From Antennarius striatus (Eukaryota; Chordata; Actinopteri; Lophiiformes; Antennariidae): DNA of 64,000 nucleotides. Below, piece by piece: positions 1 to 24,539 of this stretch. Numbering within the stretch: the first letter of the stretch is position 1; each line of letters begins with the position of its first letter. The stretch lies in assembly GCF_040054535.1 (NCBI RefSeq), contig NC_090796.1:15279501-15343500 (forward strand), given 5' to 3'. The position numbers and the translations under genes are program-made. The notes beneath the pieces are model-generated. The model was not told where the DNA came from, made no database searches, and was given only the letters and a program-made list of their open reading frames with translations.

Positions 1-12915
<12,915 letters not shown>

Positions 12916-14246
12916 CACCGACAGACAGTCAGCGTTGGGAGGATTTTTCCGAGGCTGCTGTCGGCAGGCAAGAATAAAATCATGGAATACAGATAAACCT
13001 GTCGGCGTGGGACGTTTACTTCAGTGGGTCCAACAGAAAACAGGAATTTATTCTTTATTTGAGCTGCAGAGACCAAGAGATGAACGTGTTTAGTTTGATG
13101 GGCAGGTTTGGTTGCATTGAAGTGAAAGAAGTTGTGGAAAATATTTTTATTAAGTTTGAATTTATTCTAAACTGTGAGAAAAAAAACAAACTTTTCTCAC
13201 TTTCCTGTTTGTTTCCTTGGTTACTAAAATCTCTACCACGGAGGAATAAAAGTACCTCTTAGTCAACTTTTGTATGATATTGAATTAGAGTTTAAACATC
13301 GCAACTTTGAGTCACAAGGATTTTTTTTATATTCACACTGTGAACCCAGCTATTCTTTAAGAATATCCATCCATCCTGTGCAAAACATTTTCATATTATG
13401 TATGAATTATGATTAAATAAAAGACCCAGAAATCTTTTTGTCTGATTGGAATTTAAAGGAACATTTCACGCATTTAAAAATCAGTAATCTATGGCTCAGT
13501 TTTCCTGATTGAACGTCAGGTGAATTGTTTTTAACGGTGAGAGAAGGAGTTGCAGTTTTGACCTGGACAACATAAGAAGATGGGAAATAATTTTTAAACA
13601 ACAAAAAAAACAGTAAAATAAGTCAGAACGGCTCGTATTAAGTCTTTTGATATTGCCAGTATTCCAAATTTATTTGACAGGACATCAAATACATCAGTTT
13701 TCATCCTTCAAACTCAAAAACAAGTCATTTTATTTGATGCAAAAACGAGCCGTTTGCTGTCAGAAACATCGAAACGCTTTAGAATCCGCACGAATAGAAC
13801 CGAGTCCACGTCAAGCTGTCATTACACAACGTGAAACAGTCTTTAGATGACATTTACATAGAGATTAAACAAATATAACAGCAACATTCAGAAAACATCC
13901 AGATCTGTCTCTTTAGTGAGAGAACGAGAAAAACAATTTCCTGTGCAGATGTAAACAGGAACTTTAAACTTTAAATAAAGTTCTGTCCTTAAACACAGCA
14001 GTACGACGGCGTACGTGGAGTTCACTGTAAGCTTCCCAGAATGCATTGTGATTTTAAGTCCCTGCTTGACACTTACACACACACATTACTGTGATAGCTG
14101 GCTGTAAGAATGCCAAATCGTTGCCTGCATCGGCGTCGCTTTGTTTGATGATTTTTGTGTCATCGATAAACGACGTGAAGATTCGTCGTCTTTGCGGCAG
14201 AAGCGTCGTTCGCGTTTCGTCTTTCGAAAACCAAACCGCGACGACC
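12916..14246. other. intergenic region between convergent polr3a and qrfpr-like genes
   Basis: About 1.3 kb between two tail-to-tail genes, so it holds both 3' UTRs. After the polr3a AATAAA the sequence is AT-rich. TTTATT at 13669-13674 and another near 13729 would read AATAAA on the minus strand and could end the receptor transcript. No gene or mobile element is recognizable. Confidence 0.6.
12973..12978 (+). promoter_or_regulatory. polyadenylation signal of polr3a
   Basis: A canonical AATAAA lies 58 bases after the polr3a stop codon. It is the first such hexamer downstream and implies a very short 3' UTR of about 75-90 nt. No transcript evidence is available. Confidence 0.6.
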
Positions 14247-17200
14247 TCATTTGACCTGAGAGGAGCCGTGTGGAGGTAGTTCTGTCTGAATGGTGAAGAT
14301 CTTCTCTCCGATCACCTCCAGCGAGCTCTCCCCGTGGGACGAGCTGGCCGGGCCCTTCTCCTCCGAGCTCGGCTTGGAGCTGTTGGCCTCGTCCGATTCC
14401 AGGAAGGCCTCCCTGCTCTGGGGTTTGATGAACTGCACGCTCATTCTGGACGCCATCCTGGCCCCGCCCTGCTGGTTGGGCTTCCGGATGCAGTTGGAGA
14501 GGGTGGAGACGCAGCTCTTCTTGAAGTTCTCGTTCATGAAGGCGTAGACGATGGGGTTGTTGAAGCTGTTGAAGAAGCCGATGGCCTGGACGATGGCCAG
14601 GATCATGTTCAGAGTCACCCCGTCGTATTTCCTCTCCAGATCGTCTGCAAAGAGACAGATTTTAAATAAAGTTTCCTTTCAAATAAGCTACACCGAGAAG
14701 ATCTAGATGATGCACTTACTTACAGTACTCAAACAGCATGTGGACCGTGTGAAAAGGCGCCCAGCAAATGGTGAACAGCAGGACGATGGTGACCATCATT
14801 TTAACGGCTCTCTTCTTTTTCCTGTAGAAGTTAAGAAAACATTCTCTCCTTAAAACCAGACATGATTCCAGGCAGGAACGCACGTCGCCGACCTACCTGG
14901 AGATCTTGCTGATCTCCCTGTGGTTCATGGTGTTGAGGACGGACGAGTCGCCCACCCTCTTGCGGATCCAAAGCTCGACGCCTATGCGAGAGTAGAGGAA
15001 GAGCATGGCGGCCAGAGGCAGCAGGAAAAGCGCCACCATGATGAAGGTGGTGTACGCCTGCCTGTGGGTCAAAGAGCGCCAGCTCTCCTGGCAGCACAGG
15101 TGGTAGCGATCGTACAGGAAGTCGTACTTCACCTGAGAGACGAGGAAGAGGAAAGTTTTAGCGTTTTAGGCAGGGCAAACGTGGGGGGAGGTCAGGAGGT
15201 CATTCATTCGCAACGAGTCGACGCCCATTTCTGGGCTGACCGAGGTGAGTTTGTTTCAGACGTTTATGTGCTCGAGTTTGATCTTCATTCAACGCCGCTG
15301 AAAAGACGCGAACACACCTGTGTGATCGTGTCGAGCCGGCTGGAGGACAAGAGTTCTTTTGTGAAGAAACGTCACAGGTCAATTATTTCAGTCTAACATT
15401 TACAGTCTAGACTCTATCCTCACTCCGTCTCAAATCAGTCATGATTCACACCAAAACACAGGATTCTGGGCTTTTCAATCAACGTGCCTTGAACTTAGCT
15501 GCTTTGACTGATGTATCATCCATTCATTTCCAGCCTCGCATCGCTGCATAATTATTGTATAAGAATCAGCATCACATCATGTTCCAGCCCGTGTTTCAGT
15601 TGCAGTTGTAATTGTTTACATGGCTATGAAGCTAATAAAGCTAATCAGCACTTACCTCCAGCTGCTGCACAAACAACATGGGTGACCCGACCACCACTGA
15701 GGTGACCCACACCAGGCCTGCAGGCAGAACATCACATAGATTTTCATTATAGTCATTTATGCATTGACTTATTAAATTAAATTCATTATCAGACATTCAC
15801 AAGTACTTCCTAATTGCTTATATTTGTAAAATTTGATTTATAATCAAGTCATTTTTCTGGTTTTCAAAGAAAAATCTGTGGTTTTATTCAATTATCTGCA
15901 AAAATTTTTTAAATTTTTTCCAGTCAATTCAGGACATTTCCTTTTAAAAGGATGCCTCTGGGTGTAATTCAAGTTCTAGAACCCAATTAAAGAAGAAAAA
16001 AGCATCAGATACCAAGCATCTTTTGTGCTCTTTTGGATGAATACTGCCTCCTCGTCTTCAGCGGGAAGACGATGCCCTGGTATCTCTCCAGGGCGATGCA
16101 TGTCATGGTCAGGATGCCTGTCACGATGGCCGTGGTCTGGACAAAAGGAACCGTCTTGCAAAACAGAACACCTGCAGGGAAACAGAGATTTGGACCAAAG
16201 AGATGTTGAGAAACAGTGGAGCACAGCTGAAGTTAGAGCCTCTCTTTGTTTGATCAGGGTTGGAGGAGACGGAGGAGACTCTGGTTCTTAATCACAGAGA
16301 CAAATGGAAGATTCTGTGAGGAGATTTAATCAAATCGCTGGGGTGGCATCAATCTGTTGGGGGACTTTTACACTGCAAATTATTATTATTATTATGTTAT
16401 GAAATACAAGAATTATACAAGAATGTTATACAAGAATTCTAGCAGCTGATGGAAGTTTATATAATGAAAAAACCTTTTTTTTGACTTCTGTTGGAGGTGA
16501 TTCTGCTGGTGTGAAACATCAACCAGCTGTTAAAACTAAAGTTAAACCAGTCGCGAGTCACCCCATTTATTAATGCCTTGAGATCATTTTCTAATTCTCC
16601 AGGTTGGAGTTTGTATTTCCCCTAGTTTCATTTAAACGCAACACACTTTTAAATATTTCGCATTTATATCCCAAATATTTCCAGAAGTATTCAAGCACAG
16701 ATACATGAATAATCACATCCAATATGTTTAAAGATAAATAATACATGAAAACTACATTGGTTTCAGGTTCTTTACTGTCTTTGAGGGTTCAGTCCTCCAA
16801 GAGCGCGGGCTGCTAATGCGCTAAAAAAAAAAAAAAAAAAAGCACAACATGAATTTAATTAGAAGAAATTTAGTAAGAATTTCTCCGATACAAAGCCATG
16901 ACATTTTATCTGAGGTGTTTCATTCTGATAACGAAGCGCGGTGGAATCCAGCAGCTAATGAATTGTAGCTCCTATAGCTGCGTGCTAATTATGTTAATAG
17001 GAGCGCATGATTCAATTTGCTCTGAGGCGACAGGTGAATGTCTTCATTTCCATTAAAACTGTTTTGGTGACCCCATTCATCGTGTCTGTTAGACTTTTCT
17101 TGTTCCATTCCAACCTGATGATGAATGGTGACTCTTTAATGGAGGTAGGAGGGGCACAGGAGGTGAAAGGGGTGGGCCCAGCTCATCCAATAGAATGACT

Positions 17201-19108
17201 CAGAATTTCCTACGCAAGTTAAAATCTCAGGATTATGTCAGAACATTTATTTTAGCCGGTAAAAATAAGTTTTTCTAGCTTGGCAGCAGCTAACTATTCC
17301 GAGCTGAGCCAATAAACAATACAAAATATAATCTGATATCACATTTTAATCTGATCTTCTTCTTTTCCTTTCGGCTTTTCCCTTCAGGGGTCGCCACAGC
17401 GAATCAATTTCCTCCATCTAGCCCTGTCCTTTGAATCCTCTTCTCTCACATTTTAATCTGATAAAATATGAAATATGAAAATACACTCTAACAGCCCATA
17501 TAAACTGATTGCATGATGGGATGTTTTTATCTGATGCAGTGCTAACATGCTAAAGGTGGTCCTCAGCCGCTGAGGTTGAGCTCTTCCTGTTGCCACGCCT
17601 CCATGTTGACCGAAGGGGTGTGTCCAGCACAGTTAAAGAGGCGGGTCTTGTGACGTCATGTTCACACTTCTCACCTAATGGCTTGAAGATGTCACATATG
17701 ATTATTAGATGATTATTATAGTGAGGCGCTCGCCTTGAAATGTTTCCATGATAAATATGTGGAGCTTCATGCTAACAGAATTACCCATGAAACATGGACT
17801 ATCAGAACCATTAGGACCCTGGGGGCCCCTCCACCTGGCCCCAGCGGCCCCTTTAATCCAATCACCCCTCATCCATAAGCAACCAGACCTGCATTTTTGA
17901 CACATTTTCAAATTCTGGTATCCAGATTTGTACTCCAATCCTCACCACCCACGAAATATGACAAGCACGATTAATATTTCAAACCTTTTTTTTTTTCCAT
18001 GCCATGAGCTGTTATTTTCCGCACACACTGCACTGCTTTTGAAATGTACACCGTGACTTTCCTTAACCTGAAATTTTAATGATCTGGTCTAATCCCACGT
18101 GATTTTTCTCCCTGTTTTTGCCATCACAATAAGGTTAAGATACATTTTTCAACCCTGTTTGTTTAAAAGCTGCACTTCCTGCATGAATTATCTTCACAAA
18201 TAAACTGCATTAATAAAATGTGTTAATTATATTGCCATTAAAACAAGCGTGACTTGACGCGTGTTTGAATTTGTGATCTGGAGCCAAACACTCTCTAAAC
18301 ACACATATTTTTTATTTTTCCCTGGACAGAACAGCTTTATTATAAAGGAATACCATCCAGAAAACGGAAAATGATCACAAATGATCCCACCATGCGATCA
18401 CTAACAAGCTGCATTGATCTGAACTCCTGCTTCAGCGCTTCACAAGTTCATTCTGATGTTTGCGCACGCTAATTGGTGCAGGCGCATCTGCCAACGCTCG
18501 ATTTAATGTATGACTCAACAGTTTATTTAATTAAGATACTCTACAATACGCATCATGAACCTGGTTATGGTGTAAATCCGTATTCAATCAGCTGAAGTGA
18601 TGCTTTTGGCAATTTACGCATTTGCGTAATGGCACCGTTTCGTCGCTCCAAACAAAAACAGCCTGCCTGAAATCGCTGTTCCAACCCGACTCCTCTCTCG
18701 GGTGACGGACGGAGTGTGAAGTTCTGGGGGTTCAGACTCACCTCCGAACCATTCCGAGAAGATGTTCTGCAGCAAAGTGAAAGGGATGCAGAAGAAAGTT
18801 ATGAGCAGGTCGCTGACCGCCAGGGAACAGATAAAAATGTCGGTGGCCGTTTGGATCGCCCGTTTCTTCAGGATTATGTAGATGACCAGACTGTTCCCGG
18901 CCAGAGCCATGATGAAGATGACCGTGTACAAGATGACGAAGGTGATCTTGGCGCCGTAAGGCAGTTCTGGGATGTAGACGAGCGGCTGGATGTTGTAGGT
19001 GCTGATGAACTCCTGGCGGCTCATGTTGTAGTACTGGAGCATCTCCTGCAGCACTTCAGGGGTTATCCTGGTCCCCTCCTGTCCCGAATCGGTCGTGGTA
19101 GCTGCCAT
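14247..19108 (-). CDS. qrfpr: QRFP (26RFa) receptor-like class A GPCR, GPR103 family
   Basis: This is a plasma-membrane receptor for RF-amide peptides, by family. There are six in-phase exons on the minus strand: 19108-18742, 16171-16013, 15717-15656, 15132-14897, 14821-14724 and 14644-14247. They total 439 aa; human QRFPR is 431 aa, also with six coding exons. The N-terminus has an NMS glycosylation site at about residue 28 and the motif QPLVYIPELP. Next come TM1 GNSLVIY, TM2 LAVSDLLITFFCIPFT, CKTVPFVQ at TM3, and ERY at 151-153. TM5 follows KYDFLYDRYHLCC. TM6 contains CWAPFH, and TM7 has NPIVYAF at about 337-343. The match to GPR103 is much closer than to NPFF receptors. I chose the Met just before the ITPE segment because upstream in-frame codons run into CA-repeat sequence. 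It is probably a paralog of the 4q27-type gene, so the exact symbol is uncertain. Confidence 0.9.
16172..18741 (-). other. intron 1 of the qrfpr-like gene
   Basis: A 2.6 kb intron, the longest of this gene. It contains a poly-A run (16823-16841), a teleost repeat fragment (17353-17450) and otherwise AT-rich unique sequence. No additional exon or RNA gene is recognizable. Confidence 0.65.
17353..17450. mobile_element. teleost interspersed repeat end (GGGGTCGCCACAGCG type)
   Basis: The segment reads CTTTCGGCTTTTCCCTTCAG followed by GGGTCGCCACAGCGAATCA, a signature repeated through many percomorph fish genomes. Only about 100 bp are present. I recognize the signature from fish genomes in general and cannot name its class. 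Confidence 0.5.
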
Positions 19109-20226
19109 CCCGACCCCAATCCCGATCCAGGTTCCGGTCCGCAGTCCTGGAACCGGTGAGAGACGCGCTAACCAACACTTGCGTCTGGATGATGCGCTGC
19201 GTCCTTTGCTGAGGAGAACATGATGCTTTCGCTCCGACAGCTGACAAAGACGCAAAGACGCACCCCCCCCCCCACACACACACACACACACGCACACATA
19301 CACACACACCCAGGATGCGTTTAATTGAAGGAATGAGTCAATTAAAGAAGAGCGACCAAAAATTCCGCAGACAATAAAGCATGACAGACATGCAGAATAA
19401 AATGTAAACTAATAACAGGAAGAGGTTTTTTTTTTTGAGTGATTCGACCAACAAGATGAGATGTTCATTAAAAATATCATTATTCTGGAGTTCCCCTGCA
19501 GGGCTCCTTCCCTGAAACGTGTTATTTCTTCAGTTTGGATGATGTGCTTTTTTAATTACACCAAAAACAATAAGTATACTTTTTTAATAAGACAGCCTCA
19601 TCCACCACCCTCTGAGCTCAGGTTTCCCACTGATAGTAAGTCACACCTGCAGGTTCACTTGTGTAGACATCTGAAGTCTTCCCTCCTCCTCCTTTATGGA
19701 GGATCAGACTTTCCATCTCTGTTTGTGTTTTAGTGTCTTTGACCTTCTCTTCTGGAAACAGATGTGATGCAACACATTTTAACTTTTGGAGATATTTTAA
19801 GCAGCGCCGAGTTTGGGGAAAAAGGTGGAGAACTGAAACAAAAGTTCACCGTTGAAGGGAGTTGACTTCTCCTTCGTTTAAGTTTGGTCCCAAACAACCA
19901 GGTGAACGTCTTCCTGTTGTCAGAAGCTGCTATTGTTTTTCGCTCGGTTCAGGTTTCTAAGCAACAAAAGCAACACAGGACATGAAGTTGAAGCTGGAAG
20001 CTGTTTTCTGGGGTTAAGTGGTTCTATTTTTTGCAAGTGTTACTCAGCCAGTGAAGAATTTTATTATCTCAGTTTTGAATAAGTGAAATTTAATCTCTTG
20101 GGTGAAGTTTCTGGTTTTTGTCGAGTCGTTTTCAAGTGCCCCGACAGGAATGCGAGTGATTTTCTTTCTTTTCTGCTCCTTCAGATTCAAACAAAGCCTC
20201 CGGAGTTATCAGTAATATTATTCCAG
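19109..20226. other. head-to-head intergenic region between qrfpr-like and tbata
   Basis: About 1.1 kb separates the two divergent start codons, so both promoters or 5' UTRs should lie here unless there are upstream non-coding exons. It includes the poly-C/(CA)n tract at 19263-19310. No convincing TATA box or CpG island is visible. Confidence 0.6.
19263..19310. repeat. poly-C plus (CA)n microsatellite
   Basis: A run of about 11 C is followed by an imperfect CA repeat, roughly 150 bp upstream of the chosen start of the qrfpr-like gene. Confidence 0.9.
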
Positions 20227-22733
20227 ATGTCCGCAGCTCCGACTCTGGCGTCCCGGGGTTCCACCGGGGCGACGAGCCGCAGCTTTTTGAACGAAGTTCC
20301 GCTCAGCGCCGACTTCCCCTACAAGCCTCTGAGCAGCAGCGCTCGCTTCGGATCCCTGAGTCATCACTCCTTCTTCTCCAGACACAACCCTCACCCACAT
20401 CGGGTGAGACACATCCAGGGTGAGGGAATCCCTTGATTTTGATGTCTCTGTTTCTATGCCAACGGCCCTTCCTGACGCTAAGCCACTGGGTCCTGCCCGG
20501 GGTTTCTTCCTCAATGAGGGAGTTCTTCCCCGCCACTGTCGCTTATGCTTGCTCTGGGGGGTTCTGTTGGTTTTCTTTCATGTCTGATGACGTGATTAAG
20601 CGTTATATAAATAAAAGTTGATTGATTGATTGATAGCTTTACATGAAAGACACGTCTTCACGACGTTTGGTCACAGTGGGATTCGGTCTCTTCGCCCCGA
20701 CCTGTGATTGTCCCCCCCCGAACACTCTCCCTCTTTCTTTCCAACAGGCCTCAACGGCAGGCCCGTCTGCTCGGTGAGAGATGATTGGTACGTCACCTCA
20801 TCCCTGTATCCTCATCCTCTCCTCAAGAGCCACGTTTTCCGGAAGGCCAACAACCCGACTTTTGGTTTCCCGCCGGCTCAGAGAGGCGACGGACCAAATA
20901 AAAGCAAATCCGGTGAGTCAGACAACAGCAGCTGTAGTATTTCAGATGTTCCCTCTGAAATCACGTGTAACGGCGGGATTTGTTCTTGTTCGCTATTCCA
21001 CAGCGCTGTTTTCCGAGGCCTGGAGGGATGAGCTCAAAGAACTCGCCGCGAAAGTCAGTTTGTCTTCTCAAGTGAAAAAAGAGGTACATGCGTCACTGGG
21101 ATTTGTCCTGGCTTACCAGAATAAAACCTGCCAGACGTGTCCGGAAGACACTCAGCGGTATGTTTGGGTTGGATTTGATGCCCAACCTTTGGCTGTGAAT
21201 GCAACTTAAGCTCATGGGGATAAGGTCATCCAGCGATGGAGGACCATCAGGTCCCTGCTTTCTTTTTATAGAAGCTGGATGATTCTGGATCCCTTCCCGG
21301 TCGGTTCCGGTTGATGAGTATTGCCTAGTTGGAACGGGTTCTGTCCTATTGTGTGGCTTCTCTCTCCAAACTGAACAAATTTTCTCTAAAAATTTTACTT
21401 ATATGCAAATGAAATCTTGCAGAGGAGGTATATTTATACTCATAATTGGAGTAAAATGAAAAATAGCTTTTGACTCCTCCATATCACGCATGCATCCACT
21501 GATGTTTCACCAATGCTGTTGAGATGTAATTGGGCTCCTGCCTGCTATGGAGGAGATTATTGTGCACTCATGTTGGAGCCAGATGAATTATCAAGAGGAT
21601 GAAAAAACATTTTGCACTCAGCAGCACCAATTGTTTTTGAAACAATCCCCATGACAACGCTGTAGTATGCATGCCAGGCCAGTAGATGGTGTTGTCAGCT
21701 TTCAGAATCAACACCACAGAAGAAGATCCCAGCAGCAATTTGACAAAGTAACCAAAATTTGCTGCACAAATGAAACCAGACAGTCCCTCATTGTTTTTGC
21801 TGTAGTTCTGTCCACATATTTCTGTCCGTGATCATAAATCTGGGTGATGGTGTCATCGTTTTGCATCTTTCTTTGCTCCTGTGGCCCCACCTTCTACTGA
21901 CAAAACGTGGGATAGTTTCTGTTTCTGCACTGAAAAGCATATTTCTGTTCCAGGAACAACCTGAGGAAGAACTCATCCGCAGAAAGACTCAATATTCATC
22001 TGAAACCGGGAGAATCATCCCTCCATCCTCCAAGTCGTACCAACGCAGAACCCCTTCCCAACGCCTGCTTCACCCTCAGGCCTTCCACGACCAGGAGCTG
22101 ATGGTGAGGAAGTCGTCCACCAGAAATGGGGCTAATGTTCAGCAGACGAAAGATGAACAAACTTTATTGAAACCCAACTTTTGGGACAAGTTTGGAACGG
22201 AGACCCCCTCCAGCTTAGATCTAGCAGGCGTCTCCAGAACCTGGTTGAACCCGTGTTGATTTGTTCTCCCGGCAGGTTCTGGAGCTTCTCTGTCAGATCC
22301 TGCAGACGGATTCCCTCTCCAGTGTCCAGCAGTGGCTTCTGCTGGCATCCCAAAGAGGTAATCTCCACCTCTACTATGGCAAGGCACTACCATAGTAGGA
22401 TTAATGTAATATGCTGTTGCTGCAGCTCTGAGCTGTTTTTCTAAACCCATAGAGAAAGACATGGTGATGGGGATGATCAAACAAGCTCTGGAGGGCGTCG
22501 ACCTCTCCGGCCATCATCATCATCAGAATCTCGCCCACCTCCAGGCCTTTCATCCTGGTGCGGCCCAACCCAACCAGAGTTGGACAAGACCTCAGAGAAC
22601 GAAGTGAGACTGATATTTTTCTTTTAGCTGGTTCTTCTATTCAAAAAGAATTCAAGGTTTTCATTTCTTAAAACTTCTCTTTACATTCACAGCTCAATTG
22701 GAGCAAATCGAGGTTCCAGCGCCGACCAACCAG
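20227..22733 (+). CDS. tbata: TBATA (thymus, brain and testes associated; SPATIAL family), 3' end unresolved
   Basis: The vertebrate TBATA/SPATIAL protein is reported in thymic epithelium, brain and spermatids, but its biochemistry is poorly defined. Exons are 20227-20419, 20748-20912, 21004-21083, 21954-22103, 22276-22357, 22453-22603 and 22693-22733, all in phase. The diagnostic block is FGSLSHHSFFSRHNPHPHRV, followed by HIQGLNGRPVCSVRDDW; human TBATA has RLSHHSFFSRHHPHP and DLTGKPVCVVRD. Later blocks SSEAWRDELKEL-like, YSSETGRIIPPS and DQELMVLELLCQILQTD also match. The reading ends after 287 aa with one extra base, whereas human TBATA is about 351 aa. Either a last exon lies farther downstream, or the final exon reads through to a TAA at 22817-22819. 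The first ATG was chosen because it opens the conserved exon; a longer N-terminus is possible. Confidence 0.88.
20440..20636 (+). mobile_element. 3' tail of an L2/Maui-like LINE in tbata intron 1
   Basis: The block contains GGTTTCTTCCTCAATGAGGG and AGTTCTTCCCCGCCACTGTC. It ends AAGCGTTATATAAATAAAAG followed by (TTGA)n. This matches the characteristic 3' UTR of fish non-LTR retrotransposons that terminate in short tandem repeats. Only the tail is present. Confidence 0.65.
21084..21953 (+). other. tbata intron between the exons ending 21083 and starting 21954
   Basis: An 870 bp intron with no recognizable gene, RNA or mobile element. Confidence 0.65.
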
Positions 22734-22909
22734 GTATCCATTCAAATATCAGATTTTACTTTCATGATAAAATATTTGTTTCACCTCATGATTTACGTAT
22801 TATTTGCCTCCGGTTTTAATCTGGATCCACATTAAATTTTAACCGGTCTGTCCTTCAAGTTCTGTTCAGATGGGTTCAGCATTTAAATACGTGGATATGG
22901 TGGTATGAA

Positions 22910-24270
22910 AACATTTTGGGTACCCCAAGACTTTCCTTTATAGATCAGTGGTTGTTCAGCAGTTTCAGTTAAATATATAATATTTGAGAAGAGAAATGAA
23001 GTTTATAGAACCTACAGCAAGTGTGCAATAATTGTTGAAATAAAAGTAAGCACGTTCATAAATTTGGGCACCCCAACACAAAAATTACATCAATATTTAG
23101 TAGATCCTCCTTTTGCAGGAATAACAGCCTACAGTCAGGAGTGTCAAACTTGATTACTCAAGGGGCCGAAAGTCAATACACAGCCTATGCTGCAAGTCAA
23201 GTAGTCATTACATTTATTGTTCTTGCAATATTTTGACCTGAAAAGGTCAATTTCAAAAGATAACTGCTTATTTCTCAACAAAATACTATAGACTGGTGAT
23301 TCAGCGGGGCCACGAGTTTGACAGATGCTCTAAACGATTCCTACGGCTATAGATTCTTTACAAAACATCTTCAGTTCAGTCAGCATGGACAGCCCACTCT
23401 TAATCACACCACGGAATTTCAATGATCTTCAGGTGTTTGGACTGGCATTCGTTCCAGATCTTTGTCTAGTTTCAGTGTAGTTCCTCTTAGAACTTGAGCA
23501 GTGTTCATCTCAAATGTTTGTGTTGGATTGCCGTGTTCTTCATCCAACATGCATAACATCCCCTTATGTGCAAATAACTCAGTTTTAGGTTTATCAGACA
23601 TACGTGTACGTGTGCTTCAGCATACTGCTTGTGGTGTGTGCTCAGAAAAGGCTTCCTGCACCTGACACCATCTGTAGCAAGACCATGTTGTAGGTCTGTG
23701 GATCTGGTCTGTGGGTTGAGTTTGACTTCACTTCTGCTTATCTGAAATTGTTCTCAGCCTGAAACTCAGAGTCTTAACTAGAACTGTGCCTGTGCGCTTC
23801 CATGTTCCCAAATCCCTGAAATCTCTGAGCTAGCTTTTTGCAGCCTTCCCCTAAACCATGATGTGGAAAAATCTTTGCTTTCAGTTCATTTGTCATTTGT
23901 TTTCAAGCCCCCACATTGCCTCTCTTCAGAGAAGAGACAATAGGAGAGCAGCTTTCAATTGGCCACCTTAAATACTCTCCCTCATGATTGGCTTCACCTG
24001 TGTGTGAAGGTCAACAATCAACGGCCAAATAACAATTAGAGTTAAAGGTATTCAAATCATTAAACCAAAAAAATGTATACACCTGCTTACTTTTGTTTAA
24101 ATAATTATTACACACTTTATGTAAACATTAATTTAAATTTTAATTACAAGCTGAAATTATGTGAACTTCATGTCACACCTCAAATTTCACTGTGTTTGTC
24201 TGCTGTATGATATATTTAACTGAAGTTACTGAACAAAACAGTGAGTTATAAAGGAAAATCAGAAAATCTT
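22910..24270 (-). mobile_element. degenerate Tc1-like transposon with ~200 bp inverted repeats
   Basis: The left (about 22910-23110) and right (about 24055-24270) ends are imperfect inverted repeats, matching GTGTGCAATAATTGTTGAAA to the reverse complement of the right side, and GACTTTCCTTTATAG near the tips. Minus-strand fragments recall a Tc1 transposase: at 23419-23590 the frame reads SDKPKTELFAHKG, like the usual D-E-T-K-I-E-L-F-G segment. On the plus strand the phrases about fish Tc1 elements (GCAGGAATAACAGCC, AGGTCTGTGGATCTGGTCTG) are in consensus order. Stops and deletions are abundant, so it is dead. Confidence 0.8.
23132..23332. mobile_element. short hAT-like non-autonomous element nested in the Tc1 copy
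   Basis: It begins AGGAGTGTCAAACTTGA and ends GGGGCCACGAGTTTGACAG, so the ends are inverted (GTCAAACT against AGTTTGAC). It interrupts the Tc1 consensus between AACAGCCTACAG and CTCTAAACGATTCC. The terminal sequence type is the same as in the copies at 42098-42611 and 48278-48478. The target duplication is not clear by eye. Confidence 0.6.
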
Positions 24271-24456
24271 GAAAATTATTCAACTTTTACAAACCCCTGT
24301 GCGCGGAAGAACGTTAGGAGACAGGAAACAAATTTGGTCCCAACCCCAAACCAGAACAAACAAATCAACACACAAACAAACAAACAAATTACCAAACAAC
24401 ACAATACAATGGTACTAGGATCTGAACTAGAATCACAATTTAAATCGGATTGATAG

Positions 24457-24539
<83 letters not shown>
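24457..24539. repeat. (GATA)n microsatellite, about 20 units
   Basis: An almost perfect GATA tetranucleotide tract of about 83 bp. It lies in the intergenic island, just outside the right end of the degenerate Tc1 copy. Confidence 0.97.

Noticed and set aside
14334-15396. Plus-strand ORFs of 111 and 158 codons over the receptor exons
   Set aside because: They are shadows of the real minus-strand receptor reading frame.
14247-19108. Identity as an NPFF receptor (NPFFR1 is at human 10q22)
   Set aside because: Blocks such as KYDFLYDRYHLCC and the LVYIPELP N-terminus fit GPR103/QRFPR, not NPFFR1.
19056-19309. N-terminal extension of the receptor (MCVYVCVCVC...)
   Set aside because: It is translated CA repeat. 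The downstream Met before ITPE gives a normal GPR103-like N-terminus.
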